Notes: generated from the sequence alone by a model not told the origin. DNA of 64,000 nt from Nonomuraea africana (GCF_014873535.1 NZ_JADBEF010000001.1:9114001-9178000); one strand, 5' to 3'; shown: positions 1 to 7,722, counted from the first letter of the stretch. Made by a program: numbers and translations.

Positions 1-484
1 GCGCGACGCCGGCGTCGCGCAGCCAGTCCGACCGGTAGAAGAGCACCTTCTCGTAGAAGCCGTAGGGGATGAGGTACGGCTTGCCGCCCACCTCGACGGC
101 CTTCTTCCTGGCCAGGTCGGTCAGCCCGGTCCAGCCGGACCAGCTCTGCACCGGAAGCTCGGCCAGCCAGCCGTTGTTGGAGAAGGACTTGGCGGTGTGG
201 TCGCGGACCTCGAGGACGTCGATGCCCTTCCTGGTCTGCAGCACCTGGGTGATCTTCTGGTCGGCGTTCTCCAGGGGCGGCGAGATCAGCTCGACCTTGA
301 TCCCGGGGTTCTGCCGCTCGAAGTCGGCGAGCAGCTTCTTGATCAACTTGGTGCGGTCCGGGCTGGTGAGGCTCTCGATCATGCGCAGCCTGACCGTGCC
401 CTCGGCGTCGTCGGAACCGCAGCCGGCCACGGTCATGGTCAGCACGCCGGCCAGCAGGAGGGCGAGCCTGTGGGGTCTGGTCAT
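1..484 (-). CDS. extracellular sugar-binding lipoprotein of an ABC importer (3' part outside window)
   Basis: N-terminal 161 codons of a solute-binding protein of the family 1 sugar-binding type. The product starts with a short positive segment, a hydrophobic stretch and the lipobox VAGC (cysteine near residue 22), so it should be a lipoprotein facing outward. The mature part (KLLADFERQNPGIKV) matches the start of these proteins. The gene runs off the left edge; permease genes may follow there, which cannot be checked. A perfect LacI-type palindrome lies at 507-520, 23 bases before the start codon, so control by the LacI regulator at 1792 is a reasonable inference. Substrate unknown. Confidence 0.85.
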   Translation of the reverse strand, partial: MTRPHRLALLLAGVLTMTVAGCGSDDAEGTVRLRMIESLTSPDRTKLIKKLLADFERQNPGIKVELISPPLENADQKITQVLQTRKGIDVLEVRDHTAKSFSNNGWLAELPVQSWSGWTGLTDLARKKAVEVGGKPYLIPYGFYEKVLFYRSDWLRDAGVA

Positions 485-506
485 GGTCTCCCCAGGAGTG
501 TTCCGT

Positions 507-520
507 TGACAGCGCTGTCA
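507..520. promoter_or_regulatory. LacI-type operator, perfect 14-bp palindrome
   Basis: TGACAGCGCTGTCA is identical to its reverse complement and has the central CG typical of LacI/GalR operators. It sits just upstream of the sugar-binding lipoprotein gene (start 484). The regulator at 1792-2811 is the closest candidate to bind it. A near copy with one mismatch lies at 1306-1319. Confidence 0.7.
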
Positions 521-565
521 CAGCGTTGAATGACGGGGATGCTACACGGAGCCATCCGTGAGCCG

Positions 566-1735
566 TCAAGATGTCGCGAGCGCCTCGGCGAGATCCGCGA
601 CGAGGGTGTCGGCGTCCTCCAGCCCCACCGAGAGGCGAACCAGTCCCACCGGAATCCCCATGGTGGCCCGCACCGACTCCTGCGTGGTGAGCGCGGGCGC
701 GCTGACCAGGCTCTCGAATCCGCCCCACGAGACGCCGATGCGGAAGTGGCGCAACGCGTCCACGAACCTGGCCACCTCGGTGATGTCCTCGGTGTCGAGC
801 TCGAGGCTGAAGACGCTGGAGAAGCCGGTCATCTGCGCGCGGGCGAGCTCGTGACCCGGATGGCCGGGCAGACCCGGATGGTTGACCGCGCGGATGGCGG
901 GGTGCTTGACCAGGAACTCCGCCACTCTCAGACCACGTTCCTGGTGCGCAGGCATGCGGACGGGCAGGGTGCGCAACCCCTTGATCGCCTTGGCCGCCTC
1001 GTGGGCCGACAGCGCCGCGCCGTACAGCTGGTACTCGGTCAGCGCCAGCGGCCTGATCAGCCGGGAGGGCCCGGCCACGACACCGCCGACGAGGTCGCTG
1101 TGGCCGCCGATGTACTTCGACAGCGAATGGACGACCAGGTCGACGCCCATGGTGAGCGGCTTCTGGAAGATCGGCGTCGCCCAGGTGTTGTCCATCACCG
1201 TGGTCAACCCCCGCCCGCGCGCCCACCCGGCGAAGGCGCGCAGGTCGATGACCCCGTAGCGCATGTACGACGGCGACTCCAGGTACAGCACGCGGGACCG
1301 AGTTGTGACAACGCTGTCAAGCACGGCAGGATTATCGGTGTGCACCGTCGTATGCGAGACCCCGAATTTCTCCAGGTAGCGGAGGAACTGGGTGGTCGGG
1401 CCATAGACCGCCCCCACCACGATCACCTGGTCGCCCGCCGAGACCAGCGAGGAGATCGTCGCCGCGATGGCGCCCATCCCGGACGCGAAACACTTGGCCC
1501 GCTCCGCCCGCTCGAGCGCGGCGATCTTGCGCTGGAGCACGTCCACGGTGGGGTTGGTGCCACGCGAGTAGACGTAGTTCTCGTCCTCGGCCGCCAGGCC
1601 GTCGGCCAGCGCGTTCGCTGTGGGGAAGGTGAACAGGGAGTTCTCGAAGACCGGCGGGTTCACCGCGCCCGACATCCAGGGCTCGTCCTCGCCGTACCGG
1701 CCGCAGATCCAGCTGTCGTCGATGTGTTCGTACAT
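566..1735 (-). CDS. Cys/Met-metabolism PLP-dependent lyase (cystathionine beta-lyase / gamma-synthase family)
   Basis: 389-residue enzyme of the trans-sulfuration PLP family (fold type I), the usual length. Seen are the substrate/PLP region YSRGTNPT near residue 57, the phosphate-binding SGMGAI near 84, the DNTWATP segment near 183, and the PLP-lysine motif SLSKYIGGHSD (Lys near 207). Members cleave or form cystathionine or degrade methionine; the sequence alone does not separate lyase from synthase, although SLSKYIGGHSD is typical of beta-lyases. It lies upstream of the sugar-binding lipoprotein gene on the same strand, 81 bases apart, with an operator between, so the two are probably transcribed separately. 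An operator-like sequence lies inside this coding region at 1306-1319. Confidence 0.85.
   Translation of the reverse strand: MYEHIDDSWICGRYGEDEPWMSGAVNPPVFENSLFTFPTANALADGLAAEDENYVYSRGTNPTVDVLQRKIAALERAERAKCFASGMGAIAATISSLVSAGDQVIVVGAVYGPTTQFLRYLEKFGVSHTTVHTDNPAVLDSVVTTRSRVLYLESPSYMRYGVIDLRAFAGWARGRGLTTVMDNTWATPIFQKPLTMGVDLVVHSLSKYIGGHSDLVGGVVAGPSRLIRPLALTEYQLYGAALSAHEAAKAIKGLRTLPVRMPAHQERGLRVAEFLVKHPAIRAVNHPGLPGHPGHELARAQMTGFSSVFSLELDTEDITEVARFVDALRHFRIGVSWGGFESLVSAPALTTQESVRATMGIPVGLVRLSVGLEDADTLVADLAEALATS
1306..1319. promoter_or_regulatory. second LacI-type operator-like site inside the PLP lyase gene
   Basis: TGACAACGCTGTCA matches the operator at 507-520 in 13 of 14 bases and keeps both TGACA/TGTCA arms. 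It lies within the coding sequence of the PLP lyase, about 800 bases from the first site. It could be an auxiliary operator for looping, or a chance match under coding constraint. Confidence 0.35.
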
Positions 1736-1791
1736 GGCTGCGCACGGTACAACATGGTCCGGGACGTGCGCTCGGGCACCCCGGAGAAGGG

Positions 1792-2811
1792 ATGGGGATG
1801 AACCGCCGACGAACCACGATGGCCGACGTCGCCCGGCACGCCGGGGTCAGCCTCAAGACGGTCTCCCGGGTGGTGAACCAGGAGCCCCACGTACGGCAGG
1901 ATCTGGTCCGGCGCGTCCAGGGCGCGATCACCGCGCTGGGGTTCCGGCGCAACGAGGCCGCCAGCCGGTTGGCGCGCGGCGGCTCGGTCCTCACCCTGGG
2001 CCTGGTCATCGAGAACATCTCCAACGAGTTCTACTCGAGCTTGGCCAAGGCCGTCGAGCGGGCGGCCTCGGCGCACGAGGCGCTGGTGGTCTTCGGCAGC
2101 TACGAGGAGCGGGCCGATCGCGAGGTCATGCTCATCGACACGATGTACGGCAGAGGCGTCGACGCCATGGTCATCGTCCCCACCGCCGGGGACCACACCT
2201 GGCTGACCGAGTACCTCGCGAGCGGGCTCACCGCGGTGTTCGTCGACCGGGTGCCCGAGGGGCTGCCCGACACCGACGCCGTGCTGCTCGACGCCGAGGC
2301 GGGCGGGCAGCTCGCCACCCGGCACCTGCTCGCCTACGGTCATCGGCGGATCGCCCTGATCTCGGACAACGACCCGTTGAGCTCGGTGCACGCCCGGGCG
2401 GAGGGATACCGTACGGCCCTGCGCGCGGCCGGGGCCGCCGCCGATCCCGCATTGTGCGTGACCGGCCTGTTCGACCCCTGGCAGGTGGAGCAGGAGGTGC
2501 TGCGACTGCTCGCGCTGCCCGACCCGCCGACGGCGTTCTTCGTGACCAACAACAGGGCCGCCATCGGTCTCATGCAGGCCCTGCGCGACCATCCAGGGCC
2601 GCGCCCCGCATTCGTCGGCTTCGACGACTTCGAGATGGCCGGGGTGTTCACCCCCGGGGTCACCGTGGTGCGCTACGACGTCACCCGCCTCGGCAGCGCG
2701 GCGGTGGAACTGCTGCTCGCCAGGGTGCGGGACCCCGCGCGCCCCAGCCAGCGGGTGACCGTCCCGGTGGAGCTCGTGGTCAGGGGCTCGGGCGAGGTGC
2801 CCCCACCCTGA
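1792..2811 (+). CDS. LacI-family transcriptional regulator
   Basis: 339 residues, normal for the family. The N-terminal helix-turn-helix (TMADVARHAGVSLKTVSRVV, about residues 9-28) is followed by a hinge and a periplasmic-binding-type sensor domain (VLTLGLVIENISNEFYSS from about 66). It lies divergent from the PLP lyase and near the sugar-binding lipoprotein gene, in front of which a perfect LacI-type palindrome sits. I infer that it represses the sugar importer that starts at the left edge. An alternative start is ATG at 1798. Confidence 0.9.
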   Translation: MGMNRRRTTMADVARHAGVSLKTVSRVVNQEPHVRQDLVRRVQGAITALGFRRNEAASRLARGGSVLTLGLVIENISNEFYSSLAKAVERAASAHEALVVFGSYEERADREVMLIDTMYGRGVDAMVIVPTAGDHTWLTEYLASGLTAVFVDRVPEGLPDTDAVLLDAEAGGQLATRHLLAYGHRRIALISDNDPLSSVHARAEGYRTALRAAGAAADPALCVTGLFDPWQVEQEVLRLLALPDPPTAFFVTNNRAAIGLMQALRDHPGPRPAFVGFDDFEMAGVFTPGVTVVRYDVTRLGSAAVELLLARVRDPARPSQRVTVPVELVVRGSGEVPPP

Positions 2812-2816
2812 CTCCG

Positions 2817-2831
2817 CGGCCCGGCGGGCCG
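2817..2831. terminator. short GC hairpin between convergent genes
   Basis: CGGCCC, a 3-base loop and GGGCCG form a 6-bp stem in the 70-base gap between the convergent LacI and luciferase-like genes. There is no T tract, so it is at best a weak terminator. Confidence 0.25.
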
Positions 2832-2881
2832 GAGGTGGGCTGGCGGCCCCGGAGGGACACGTCGCGTTCTCGGCTGTACGG

Positions 2882-3769
2882 CTAGCCGAGCAGGCCGGCC
2901 AGTTCGCGCCACTCCCGCAGGGGCGGCGTGGCGGGGTCGGCGGTGAGGACCTGGAGGCAGACGTGGTCGGCCCCGGCGTCCAGGTGCTCGCGCACCCGCT
3001 TCTCGATCGCGCCGGCGTCCCCGTAGGCGACGATCGAGTCCACCAGCCGCCTGCTCGGACCCGACAGGTCGGCCTCGTCGAAGCCGAGCCTGCGCAGGTT
3101 CGCCATCTGGTGCGGGGCCTGTTCCGCGTAGAAGCCGACGTGCGCGGTGGCCGTCTCGCGCGCCCTGGAGACGTCGGAGTCCAGGACCACCGCCTGCTCG
3201 ACGGCGAGCAGCGCGCCGGGCCTCATGACCTCGCGGGCCGTGCGGGTGTGCTCGACGGGCACGAAGTACGGGTGCGCGCCCAGGGTCCGCTCGGCGGCCA
3301 GGGCCAGCATCTTGGGGCCCAGCGCGGCCAGCACGCGGCGGGGCGGATCGGCGGGCGCGGGGGAGTTCAGCGGGACGGCGTCCATGGCGTCGAGGTAGGC
3401 GGTCATCGTGCGCACGGCCTTGCCGCGGCTGGGGATCTCGTAGCCGTCCATCGGAATGGGGGTGTCGCTCACCCGGTGGCCGCCGAGACCGAGCAGGTAG
3501 CGGCCGGGGAAGGCCTCGTTGAGCGACCTCTCGGCCGCGGCCATGCTGATCGGGTCGCGGAAGGCGATGTTGGCGATGCCGGCGGCGACCGTCATCCGCC
3601 GGGTCGCGCCCAGCGTGAGCCAGGCCTGGCTCACGCTGTCCCGTCCGAAGCCCTCGCCGAACCACAGCGCACCGTACCCGAGCTCCTCGAGCTCCGCGGC
3701 CGCGTCGCGGACGGCGGAGGCGGGCTGCTGGTCGAAGGCGAAGGTCCAGATTCCCAGTGTTCCGAGCAT
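2882..3769 (-). CDS. LLM-class F420-dependent oxidoreductase (TIGR03620-like)
   Basis: 295-residue luciferase-like monooxygenase-fold protein. The opening MLGTLGIWT, the ELGYGALWFGE segment (about 32-42) and the VAAGIANI strand are typical of the actinobacterial F420-using branch. The reading frame stays open further upstream, but the start at 3769 fits the family N-terminus, has the purine-rich GGAGTG before it, and leaves room for the operators. The gene is divergent from the TetR regulator at 3863; two palindromes lie in the shared spacer, so the pair is probably a regulator-target unit. Substrate unknown; F420 rather than FMN use is from family knowledge. Confidence 0.85.
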   Translation of the reverse strand: MLGTLGIWTFAFDQQPASAVRDAAAELEELGYGALWFGEGFGRDSVSQAWLTLGATRRMTVAAGIANIAFRDPISMAAAERSLNEAFPGRYLLGLGGHRVSDTPIPMDGYEIPSRGKAVRTMTAYLDAMDAVPLNSPAPADPPRRVLAALGPKMLALAAERTLGAHPYFVPVEHTRTAREVMRPGALLAVEQAVVLDSDVSRARETATAHVGFYAEQAPHQMANLRRLGFDEADLSGPSRRLVDSIVAYGDAGAIEKRVREHLDAGADHVCLQVLTADPATPPLREWRELAGLLG

Positions 3770-3792
3770 GCGTGCACTCCTGACAAGTGATG

Positions 3793-3807
3793 CGGAGAGG
3801 CTCTCCG
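3793..3807. promoter_or_regulatory. palindromic TetR-type operator, copy 1
   Basis: CGGAGAG-G-CTCTCCG is a perfect inverted repeat of 7-base arms around one base. It lies 24 bases upstream of the oxidoreductase start (3769). A second copy, with only the innermost arm bases changed, is at 3827-3841. Confidence 0.65.
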
Positions 3808-3826
3808 GTTCCTCGGCGCTACAATA

Positions 3827-3841
3827 CGGAGAAGTTCTCCG
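3827..3841. promoter_or_regulatory. palindromic TetR-type operator, copy 2
   Basis: CGGAGAA-G-TTCTCCG is a perfect inverted repeat, 34 bases centre to centre from copy 1. It lies 22 bases upstream of the TetR gene start, so the regulator probably represses itself as well as the divergent oxidoreductase. Confidence 0.65.
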
Positions 3842-3862
3842 GTTGAGCAAGTGGAGGTGCCG

Positions 3863-4393
3863 ATGCGTGCGGACGCGCGCCGCAACTACGACCATCTGGT
3901 GGCGACCGCCAGGGCCGTGTTCGCCGAGGAGGGGCCTGACGCGTCGCTCAACGAGGTCGCCAGGCGCGCCGGGGTGGGGCCCGGCACGCTGTACCGGCAT
4001 TTCCCCACCAGGCAGGCGCTGCTCGTGGCGGTGTTCAGGGAGCGGATCGACACGCTCTGCGCGCACGCGGACGACCTGGCCGCGCACGCCGCGCCGGGAG
4101 AGGCGCTGCGCACCTGGTTGCGCGCGGTCCTGCTGCACGCGCGGACCGACGGCGGGCTGTCGGCCACGATGGCCTCGGGCGTGGACCTCGGCTTCGACTG
4201 CCACGCCAGGATGCGGTCGGCGGCCACCACGCTGCTCGCGAGGGCGCAGCGGGCGGGCGCGGTCCGGGCGGAGGTGTCGGCGGATGACCTGTTCAAGCTG
4301 GTCACCGGCATCGCCCAGGTCGCCGACGACCAGAGCGAGGGTGAGCGGCTGCTGGCGCTGGCCGTGGAAGGCGTCGCCGTCCACCCCTCCTGA
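3863..4393 (+). CDS. TetR-family transcriptional regulator
   Basis: 176 residues from ATG at 3863 (an in-frame ATG at 3851 would add four). The N-terminal helix-turn-helix (EVARRAGVGPGTLYRHFPT, about residues 29-47) is clear TetR; the C-terminal domain looks like the actinobacterial TetR type with SADDLFKLVTGIA. It is divergent from the F420-type oxidoreductase. Two identical-pattern palindromes in the 93-base spacer are the likely binding sites. Ligand unknown. Its 3' end faces the GNAT-AAA gene with a hairpin between. Confidence 0.9.
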   Translation: MRADARRNYDHLVATARAVFAEEGPDASLNEVARRAGVGPGTLYRHFPTRQALLVAVFRERIDTLCAHADDLAAHAAPGEALRTWLRAVLLHARTDGGLSATMASGVDLGFDCHARMRSAATTLLARAQRAGAVRAEVSADDLFKLVTGIAQVADDQSEGERLLALAVEGVAVHPS

Positions 4394-4425
4394 ACGCGCG
4401 CTCGCCGGAGCCGCCCGGACTCGGC

Positions 4426-4454
4426 GCCACCACCCTCGGCGCCGCTGTGGTGGC
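4426..4454. terminator. hairpin between convergent TetR and GNAT-AAA genes
   Basis: GCCACCAC at 4426-4433 pairs with GTGGTGGC at 4447-4454 (8 bp) around a GC-rich loop. It is placed in the convergent gap and could stop transcription from both sides. No T tract. Confidence 0.4.
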
Positions 4455-4472
4455 CGCTCTCGCTTCTCGTGG

Positions 4473-5753
4473 TCAGAGCCGGGCGTGCGAGGTGATGTCG
4501 GCGGCGAACTCGTCGATCATCTTGGGGGTGATGGTCGGCCGGCACTGGCCGATCGCGGCCAGGTAGTCGGCGGTGCCCGCGCCCGCCGGCAGCTCCACGG
4601 ACCGGTCCCCGCCGGTGAGGTCCCGTTCGAACGCGGACTGCGCCGCGGTCCTGGCCGCGTGCTCGATGTCGGCCGGTGTGAACAGCTCGCTCGCCGCGAC
4701 CAGCGTGTCCAGGTCCACGTCGGGCCGCCCGCCGGAGTACCGCGCCCAGATCGCCGAGCGCGCGGCCGCGTCCGGGGTGCCGATCGGCACCAGGTAGTCG
4801 AACCGGCCGGGCCGCAGGAACGCGGGGTCCAGCGAGCGGATGGAGTTGGTCGCGCACACCAGCAGCCGCTCGTCCCGCTCCCTGAAGCCGGGGATCAGCT
4901 TGAGCAGCTCGTTGGTGATGCCGTGGCTGCCGGCCTCCGGGCGCTCGGCGCGTACGGCGGCGATCTCCTCGACCTCGTCGATGAAGACCAGCACCCGCTC
5001 GAGTTCGGCGATGCGGGTGAAGGCGGTGCGCAGTGCCTCGGCCAGGTTGCCGTCACCGGCGAGCCGGGACGGCAGCAGCTCGACGAACGGCCAGCCGAGC
5101 CGGGAGGCGATCGCGCGAGCGAAGGTGGTCTTCCCCGTGCCGGGCGGACCGAACAGAGCGATCGCCCGCGGCGGTCGCACACCGTGCCTGGCGGCCCGCT
5201 CCGGCTCGGCCAGCGGCAGGACGACACGTCGCTCGATCAGGTCCTTCTCCACCTCCATGCCGGCCACCTTGTCCCAGAGGTCACCGGGCAGGAGCCGGCC
5301 CCCGAGCTGGGCCAGCAGGTCGGCGCCGAGGCCGACGGCGGGCTCGGCCTTCTCGAAGTACGCCACGGCGGGCCGCCTGGTGTAGCCGGCGTTCACCAGC
5401 CCCTCGCCGAGCAGCTCCTCCTCCGGCAGCACGTACGCGATACGCCGTACCCGCGCGTCGATCAGCCGCCGCTCCAGCTCCCGCAGGAGCGCGCTGGCCA
5501 ACCCGCGCCCGCGCCACGCGGTGGCGATCGCGATGCGCATCACCCAGGCGCGCTCGCCTGCCACGTGGGAGAGCGCCGCCCCGATGGGCACACCCCGGTG
5601 GACGGCCACGACGGCGGGCTGGCGCGAGGTCAGCGCCCCGATGCACTCGGCGAGGGAGAACACCGACTCCTGACCGAGTCCGGCCGTGCTGTCGATCAGA
5701 TGGACCACGGGCGCGAGATCGTCCTCGCGGTAGTCATGGATGTGCCAGTTCAT
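4473..5753 (-). CDS. fusion of a GNAT acetyltransferase and an AAA+ ATPase
   Basis: 426 residues with two domains. Residues 1-135 are a GNAT N-acetyltransferase (IAIATAWRGRGLASALL, acetyl-CoA loop near 78-90). Residues 165-426 are a classical AAA+ ATPase: Walker A GPPGTGKTT at 202-210, Walker B VLVFIDE at 254-260, sensor asparagine in CATNS near 303, and arginines in LRPGRFD near 313-319. The C-terminal lid helices follow. GGAGGAGG lies upstream of the ATG. It stands alone, convergent with the TetR gene. The fusion suggests that protein remodelling or unfolding is coupled to acetylation; substrate and role are unknown. Confidence 0.85.
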   Translation of the reverse strand: MNWHIHDYREDDLAPVVHLIDSTAGLGQESVFSLAECIGALTSRQPAVVAVHRGVPIGAALSHVAGERAWVMRIAIATAWRGRGLASALLRELERRLIDARVRRIAYVLPEEELLGEGLVNAGYTRRPAVAYFEKAEPAVGLGADLLAQLGGRLLPGDLWDKVAGMEVEKDLIERRVVLPLAEPERAARHGVRPPRAIALFGPPGTGKTTFARAIASRLGWPFVELLPSRLAGDGNLAEALRTAFTRIAELERVLVFIDEVEEIAAVRAERPEAGSHGITNELLKLIPGFRERDERLLVCATNSIRSLDPAFLRPGRFDYLVPIGTPDAAARSAIWARYSGGRPDVDLDTLVAASELFTPADIEHAARTAAQSAFERDLTGGDRSVELPAGAGTADYLAAIGQCRPTITPKMIDEFAADITSHARL

Positions 5754-5930
5754 CGGAATCGCCTCCTCCGCTGGGGGCTACCGACGCTAAGGCAGCTCAG
5801 GGGGCTGGTCCCTCGCCAAGCTGGACAACATGACGGCGAAAAATGTACCGGGTGGAAGATGTGCCGTTTTTCCTGGCAACGGGCACGCCGTCCGCCCGGC
5901 GGGCACCGCGGCCAGCGGGTCGTCGCCGCC

Positions 5931-5996
5931 TTCGCCGCGTAGCGGGACCTCTCGTATGGGCCATTCGCCGGGTAGCGGGACTTCCCGGATGAGCCA
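5931..5996. repeat. two tandem 33-bp units
   Basis: Units 5931-5963 and 5964-5996 agree in 28 of 33 bases. Read on the minus strand in one frame they give WLIREVPLPGE and WPIREVPLRGE; three of the five differences are silent in that frame. The minus-strand frame is open from 6038 to 5787 but has no recognisable family. Confidence 0.6.
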
Positions 5997-6064
5997 GGAG
6001 GCGGCGATCCCCGACAAGACGGCGGCACCTGCGCCCAATCAGCGGGCACGTAGGCGTCGCTCAC

Positions 6065-6156
6065 CTGCATCAATGGGTGTTTCCTGTCGGTGCCACAGCA
6101 GCACCCCCGGCAGACGGTGATCAGGCAGCCATTGTCCTCCTGCGTCATAGTCGAAT
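6065..6156 (-). pseudogene. 5' fragment of a thioredoxin-like [2Fe-2S] ferredoxin gene
   Basis: Minus-strand translation from about 6151 begins MTQEDNGCLITVCRGCCC followed by GTDRKHP. This strongly resembles the N-terminus of actinobacterial thioredoxin-like 2Fe-2S ferredoxin-domain proteins (TVCRGCCCGT..KHP). After roughly 25 codons the similarity ends and the other two frames hit stops, so the rest of the gene is gone. The frame itself stays open as unrelated sequence. Recognition is from memory of the family. Confidence 0.55.
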
Positions 6157-6305
6157 ATCCCCACATGAAATTATCGGGCGATATATTGCCATTGTTCGGC
6201 GACATGTGATTTCGCGGTCAAGGATTCTTTTGCAGCCCTTTGTTTCGCATCGGGAACCCCGTGTAAGGCGCCCGGGTACGTTTCCGCGGCGGAGGGAGAA
6301 AACAT

Positions 6306-6728
6306 ATGGCCAGAATGCGGTACGACGCGCTCCTGGCAAAGGTCAGGAATCTGGCCCCAGAAGAGCGCGATCTGCTGGACTCGCCGTACACGATCTCGAA
6401 CGAACTGTATGCCGCGTTGCGCGCGGTGCCGCACGACGTCGGCGGCCAACCCGACACTCCTCAGCCCTACCTGGAGAAGGAAGAGGAGGAGTGGGAGATG
6501 AACACCTATCTCACTTGCGAATGCCTGGCCTGGCGGGGCGGGTGGAACGCGGAAATGCGGCGCAGGGCGGAGAACGACCTCGGCGCGACCCTGTACTTCG
6601 GGATGCCCTACTACGCCCGATGGATCACGGTGGCCGCGCGGTTCCTCGTCGACCAGGGACTCATCACCACCGACGAGCTGAGCGCCAAGATCGATGAAGT
6701 GCGTACCCGGCTGGAGGCGAGCAGGTGA
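6306..6728 (+). CDS. nitrile hydratase/thiocyanate hydrolase family, N-terminal half of beta subunit
   Basis: 140 residues. The segment HDVGGQP (about 43-49) and the C-terminal helix block YYARWITVAARFLVDQGLIT..ELSAKI resemble the first half of nitrile hydratase beta subunits. GGAGGGAG sits 8 bases before the ATG. The next gene, overlapping by TGATG, encodes the second half of a beta subunit, so beta is split in two as in heterotrimeric thiocyanate hydrolase (scnB-scnA-scnC order) and the three-subunit toyocamycin nitrile hydratase. Substrate is not decidable. The related protein at 7719 shares the TCECL and helix pattern. Confidence 0.7.
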   Translation: MARMRYDALLAKVRNLAPEERDLLDSPYTISNELYAALRAVPHDVGGQPDTPQPYLEKEEEEWEMNTYLTCECLAWRGGWNAEMRRRAENDLGATLYFGMPYYARWITVAARFLVDQGLITTDELSAKIDEVRTRLEASR

Positions 6729-7030
6729 TGGCCGCGCCGAAGTTCGACATCGGTGACCGGGTCGTCGTCCGTGACGAGACGACGCTTTTCCACGCTCGGA
6801 CCCAGAAATTCACTCGAGGGCACACCGGCGTCGTCGTGGAGCACCGGCCCGAATGGGTCATCCCGGAGGACGAGGCGTTCGGCCGAGATGAGGACGGGCG
6901 GAAAGAACACTTCTACGTGGTCCGGTTCAAGCAAAAGGAGCTATGGCCGGACTACACCGGATTTGACGTCGACACCTTGGAAACAGAGTTCTCGGAGCGC
7001 TGGCTGGAGCCGGCGGACCAGGGGGAGTGA
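6728..7030 (+). CDS. nitrile hydratase/thiocyanate hydrolase family, C-terminal half of beta subunit (SH3-like)
   Basis: 100 residues, one SH3-like barrel domain: FDIGDRVVVRDE at the start, GHTGVVVEH in the middle, FYVVRFKQKELWPDY and FSERWLEPA at the end, all typical of the C-terminal half of nitrile hydratase beta. The ATG overlaps the stop of the previous gene (TGATG) and the stop overlaps the next start (ATGA), so the three subunits are translationally coupled and presumably made in fixed ratio. A GTG three bases upstream is an alternative start. Confidence 0.8.
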   Translation: MAAPKFDIGDRVVVRDETTLFHARTQKFTRGHTGVVVEHRPEWVIPEDEAFGRDEDGRKEHFYVVRFKQKELWPDYTGFDVDTLETEFSERWLEPADQGE

Positions 7031-7722
7031 TGAGCGGAAGTCACCACGATCACACCGAGTTCCCGGTGGCCTCGAAGGTCAGCGAGTTCGAGATCCTCGA
7101 GCTCGCGGTACGGGAACTGGCGATCGAGAAGGGGATCTTCTCGGCCGACGACCACCGCCGCTTCGCCGAATGGGCCGACGGTGTCGGCCCGCACGGAGGG
7201 TCGAAGCTGGTCGCCAAGGCTTGGACCGACCCGGCGTTCAAGCAGCGCCTGCTCGCCAATGGCACAGAGGCGTGCAAGGAGGTGGGCATCGACTGGCTCC
7301 AGCCGACGGGCGTCGGCACACCGAGCGACTACACCTTCTTCTACGTGCTCGAGAACACGCCGCAGGTGCACAACGTGATCGTGTGCACGCTCTGCTCCTG
7401 CTATCCGCGGCCCGTCCTCGGCATGTCGCCGGACTGGTACCGCACGCCGAGCTACCGGCGCCGGATGGTCCGGCGGCCTCGGGAGGTGCTCGCCGAGTTC
7501 GGCCTGCACCTGCCGTCGGACGTTGAGGTACGGGTCCACGACTCCAACCAGAAATCGCGGTTCATGGTGATGCCCATGCGGCCTGAAGGCACCGAGGGAT
7601 GGAGCGAGGAACAACTCGCCGAGATCGTCACGCGCGACACCATGATCGGTGTCGCCCTGCCCGCGGTGGGGCGGAAGTCGGACACGTCGGCGGAGGCGAT
7701 CGCCGCCGGAGGTCGCGGATGA
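7030..7722 (+). CDS. cobalt-type nitrile hydratase alpha / thiocyanate hydrolase gamma subunit
   Basis: 230-residue metal-binding catalytic subunit. The active-site motif C119-T-L-C122-S-C124 is present intact; threonine at the second position is the mark of the cobalt form (serine in iron enzymes). Flanking segments ENTPQVHNVIV and YPRPVLGMSPDWY are characteristic. In the family two of the cysteines are oxidised and bind low-spin Co(III), hydrating nitriles to amides or hydrolysing thiocyanate to COS and ammonia. Overlaps both neighbours by ATGA. The cobalt importer genes 0.4 kb downstream support the metal assignment. I cannot choose between nitrile and thiocyanate as substrate. Confidence 0.9.
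   Translation: MSGSHHDHTEFPVASKVSEFEILELAVRELAIEKGIFSADDHRRFAEWADGVGPHGGSKLVAKAWTDPAFKQRLLANGTEACKEVGIDWLQPTGVGTPSDYTFFYVLENTPQVHNVIVCTLCSCYPRPVLGMSPDWYRTPSYRRRMVRRPREVLAEFGLHLPSDVEVRVHDSNQKSRFMVMPMRPEGTEGWSEEQLAEIVTRDTMIGVALPAVGRKSDTSAEAIAAGGRG

Larger units (their letters stand above)
5754..6305. other. 552-bp gene-poor spacer with remnants
   Basis: No convincing intact gene. The part near 5931-5996 is a tandem repeat, about 6065-6156 holds a truncated ferredoxin start on the minus strand, and about 6130-6300 is clearly richer in A and T than the rest of the window, as expected for the promoter region of the hydratase cluster that follows. A TATATT at 6182-6187 could be part of a promoter, but I cannot assign a -35 box. 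Confidence 0.5.

Noticed and set aside
2882..4384. Start of the F420-type oxidoreductase at 4384, giving 500 residues
   Set aside because: The extension covers the divergent TetR gene and both operators; the family N-terminus and ribosome site are at 3769.
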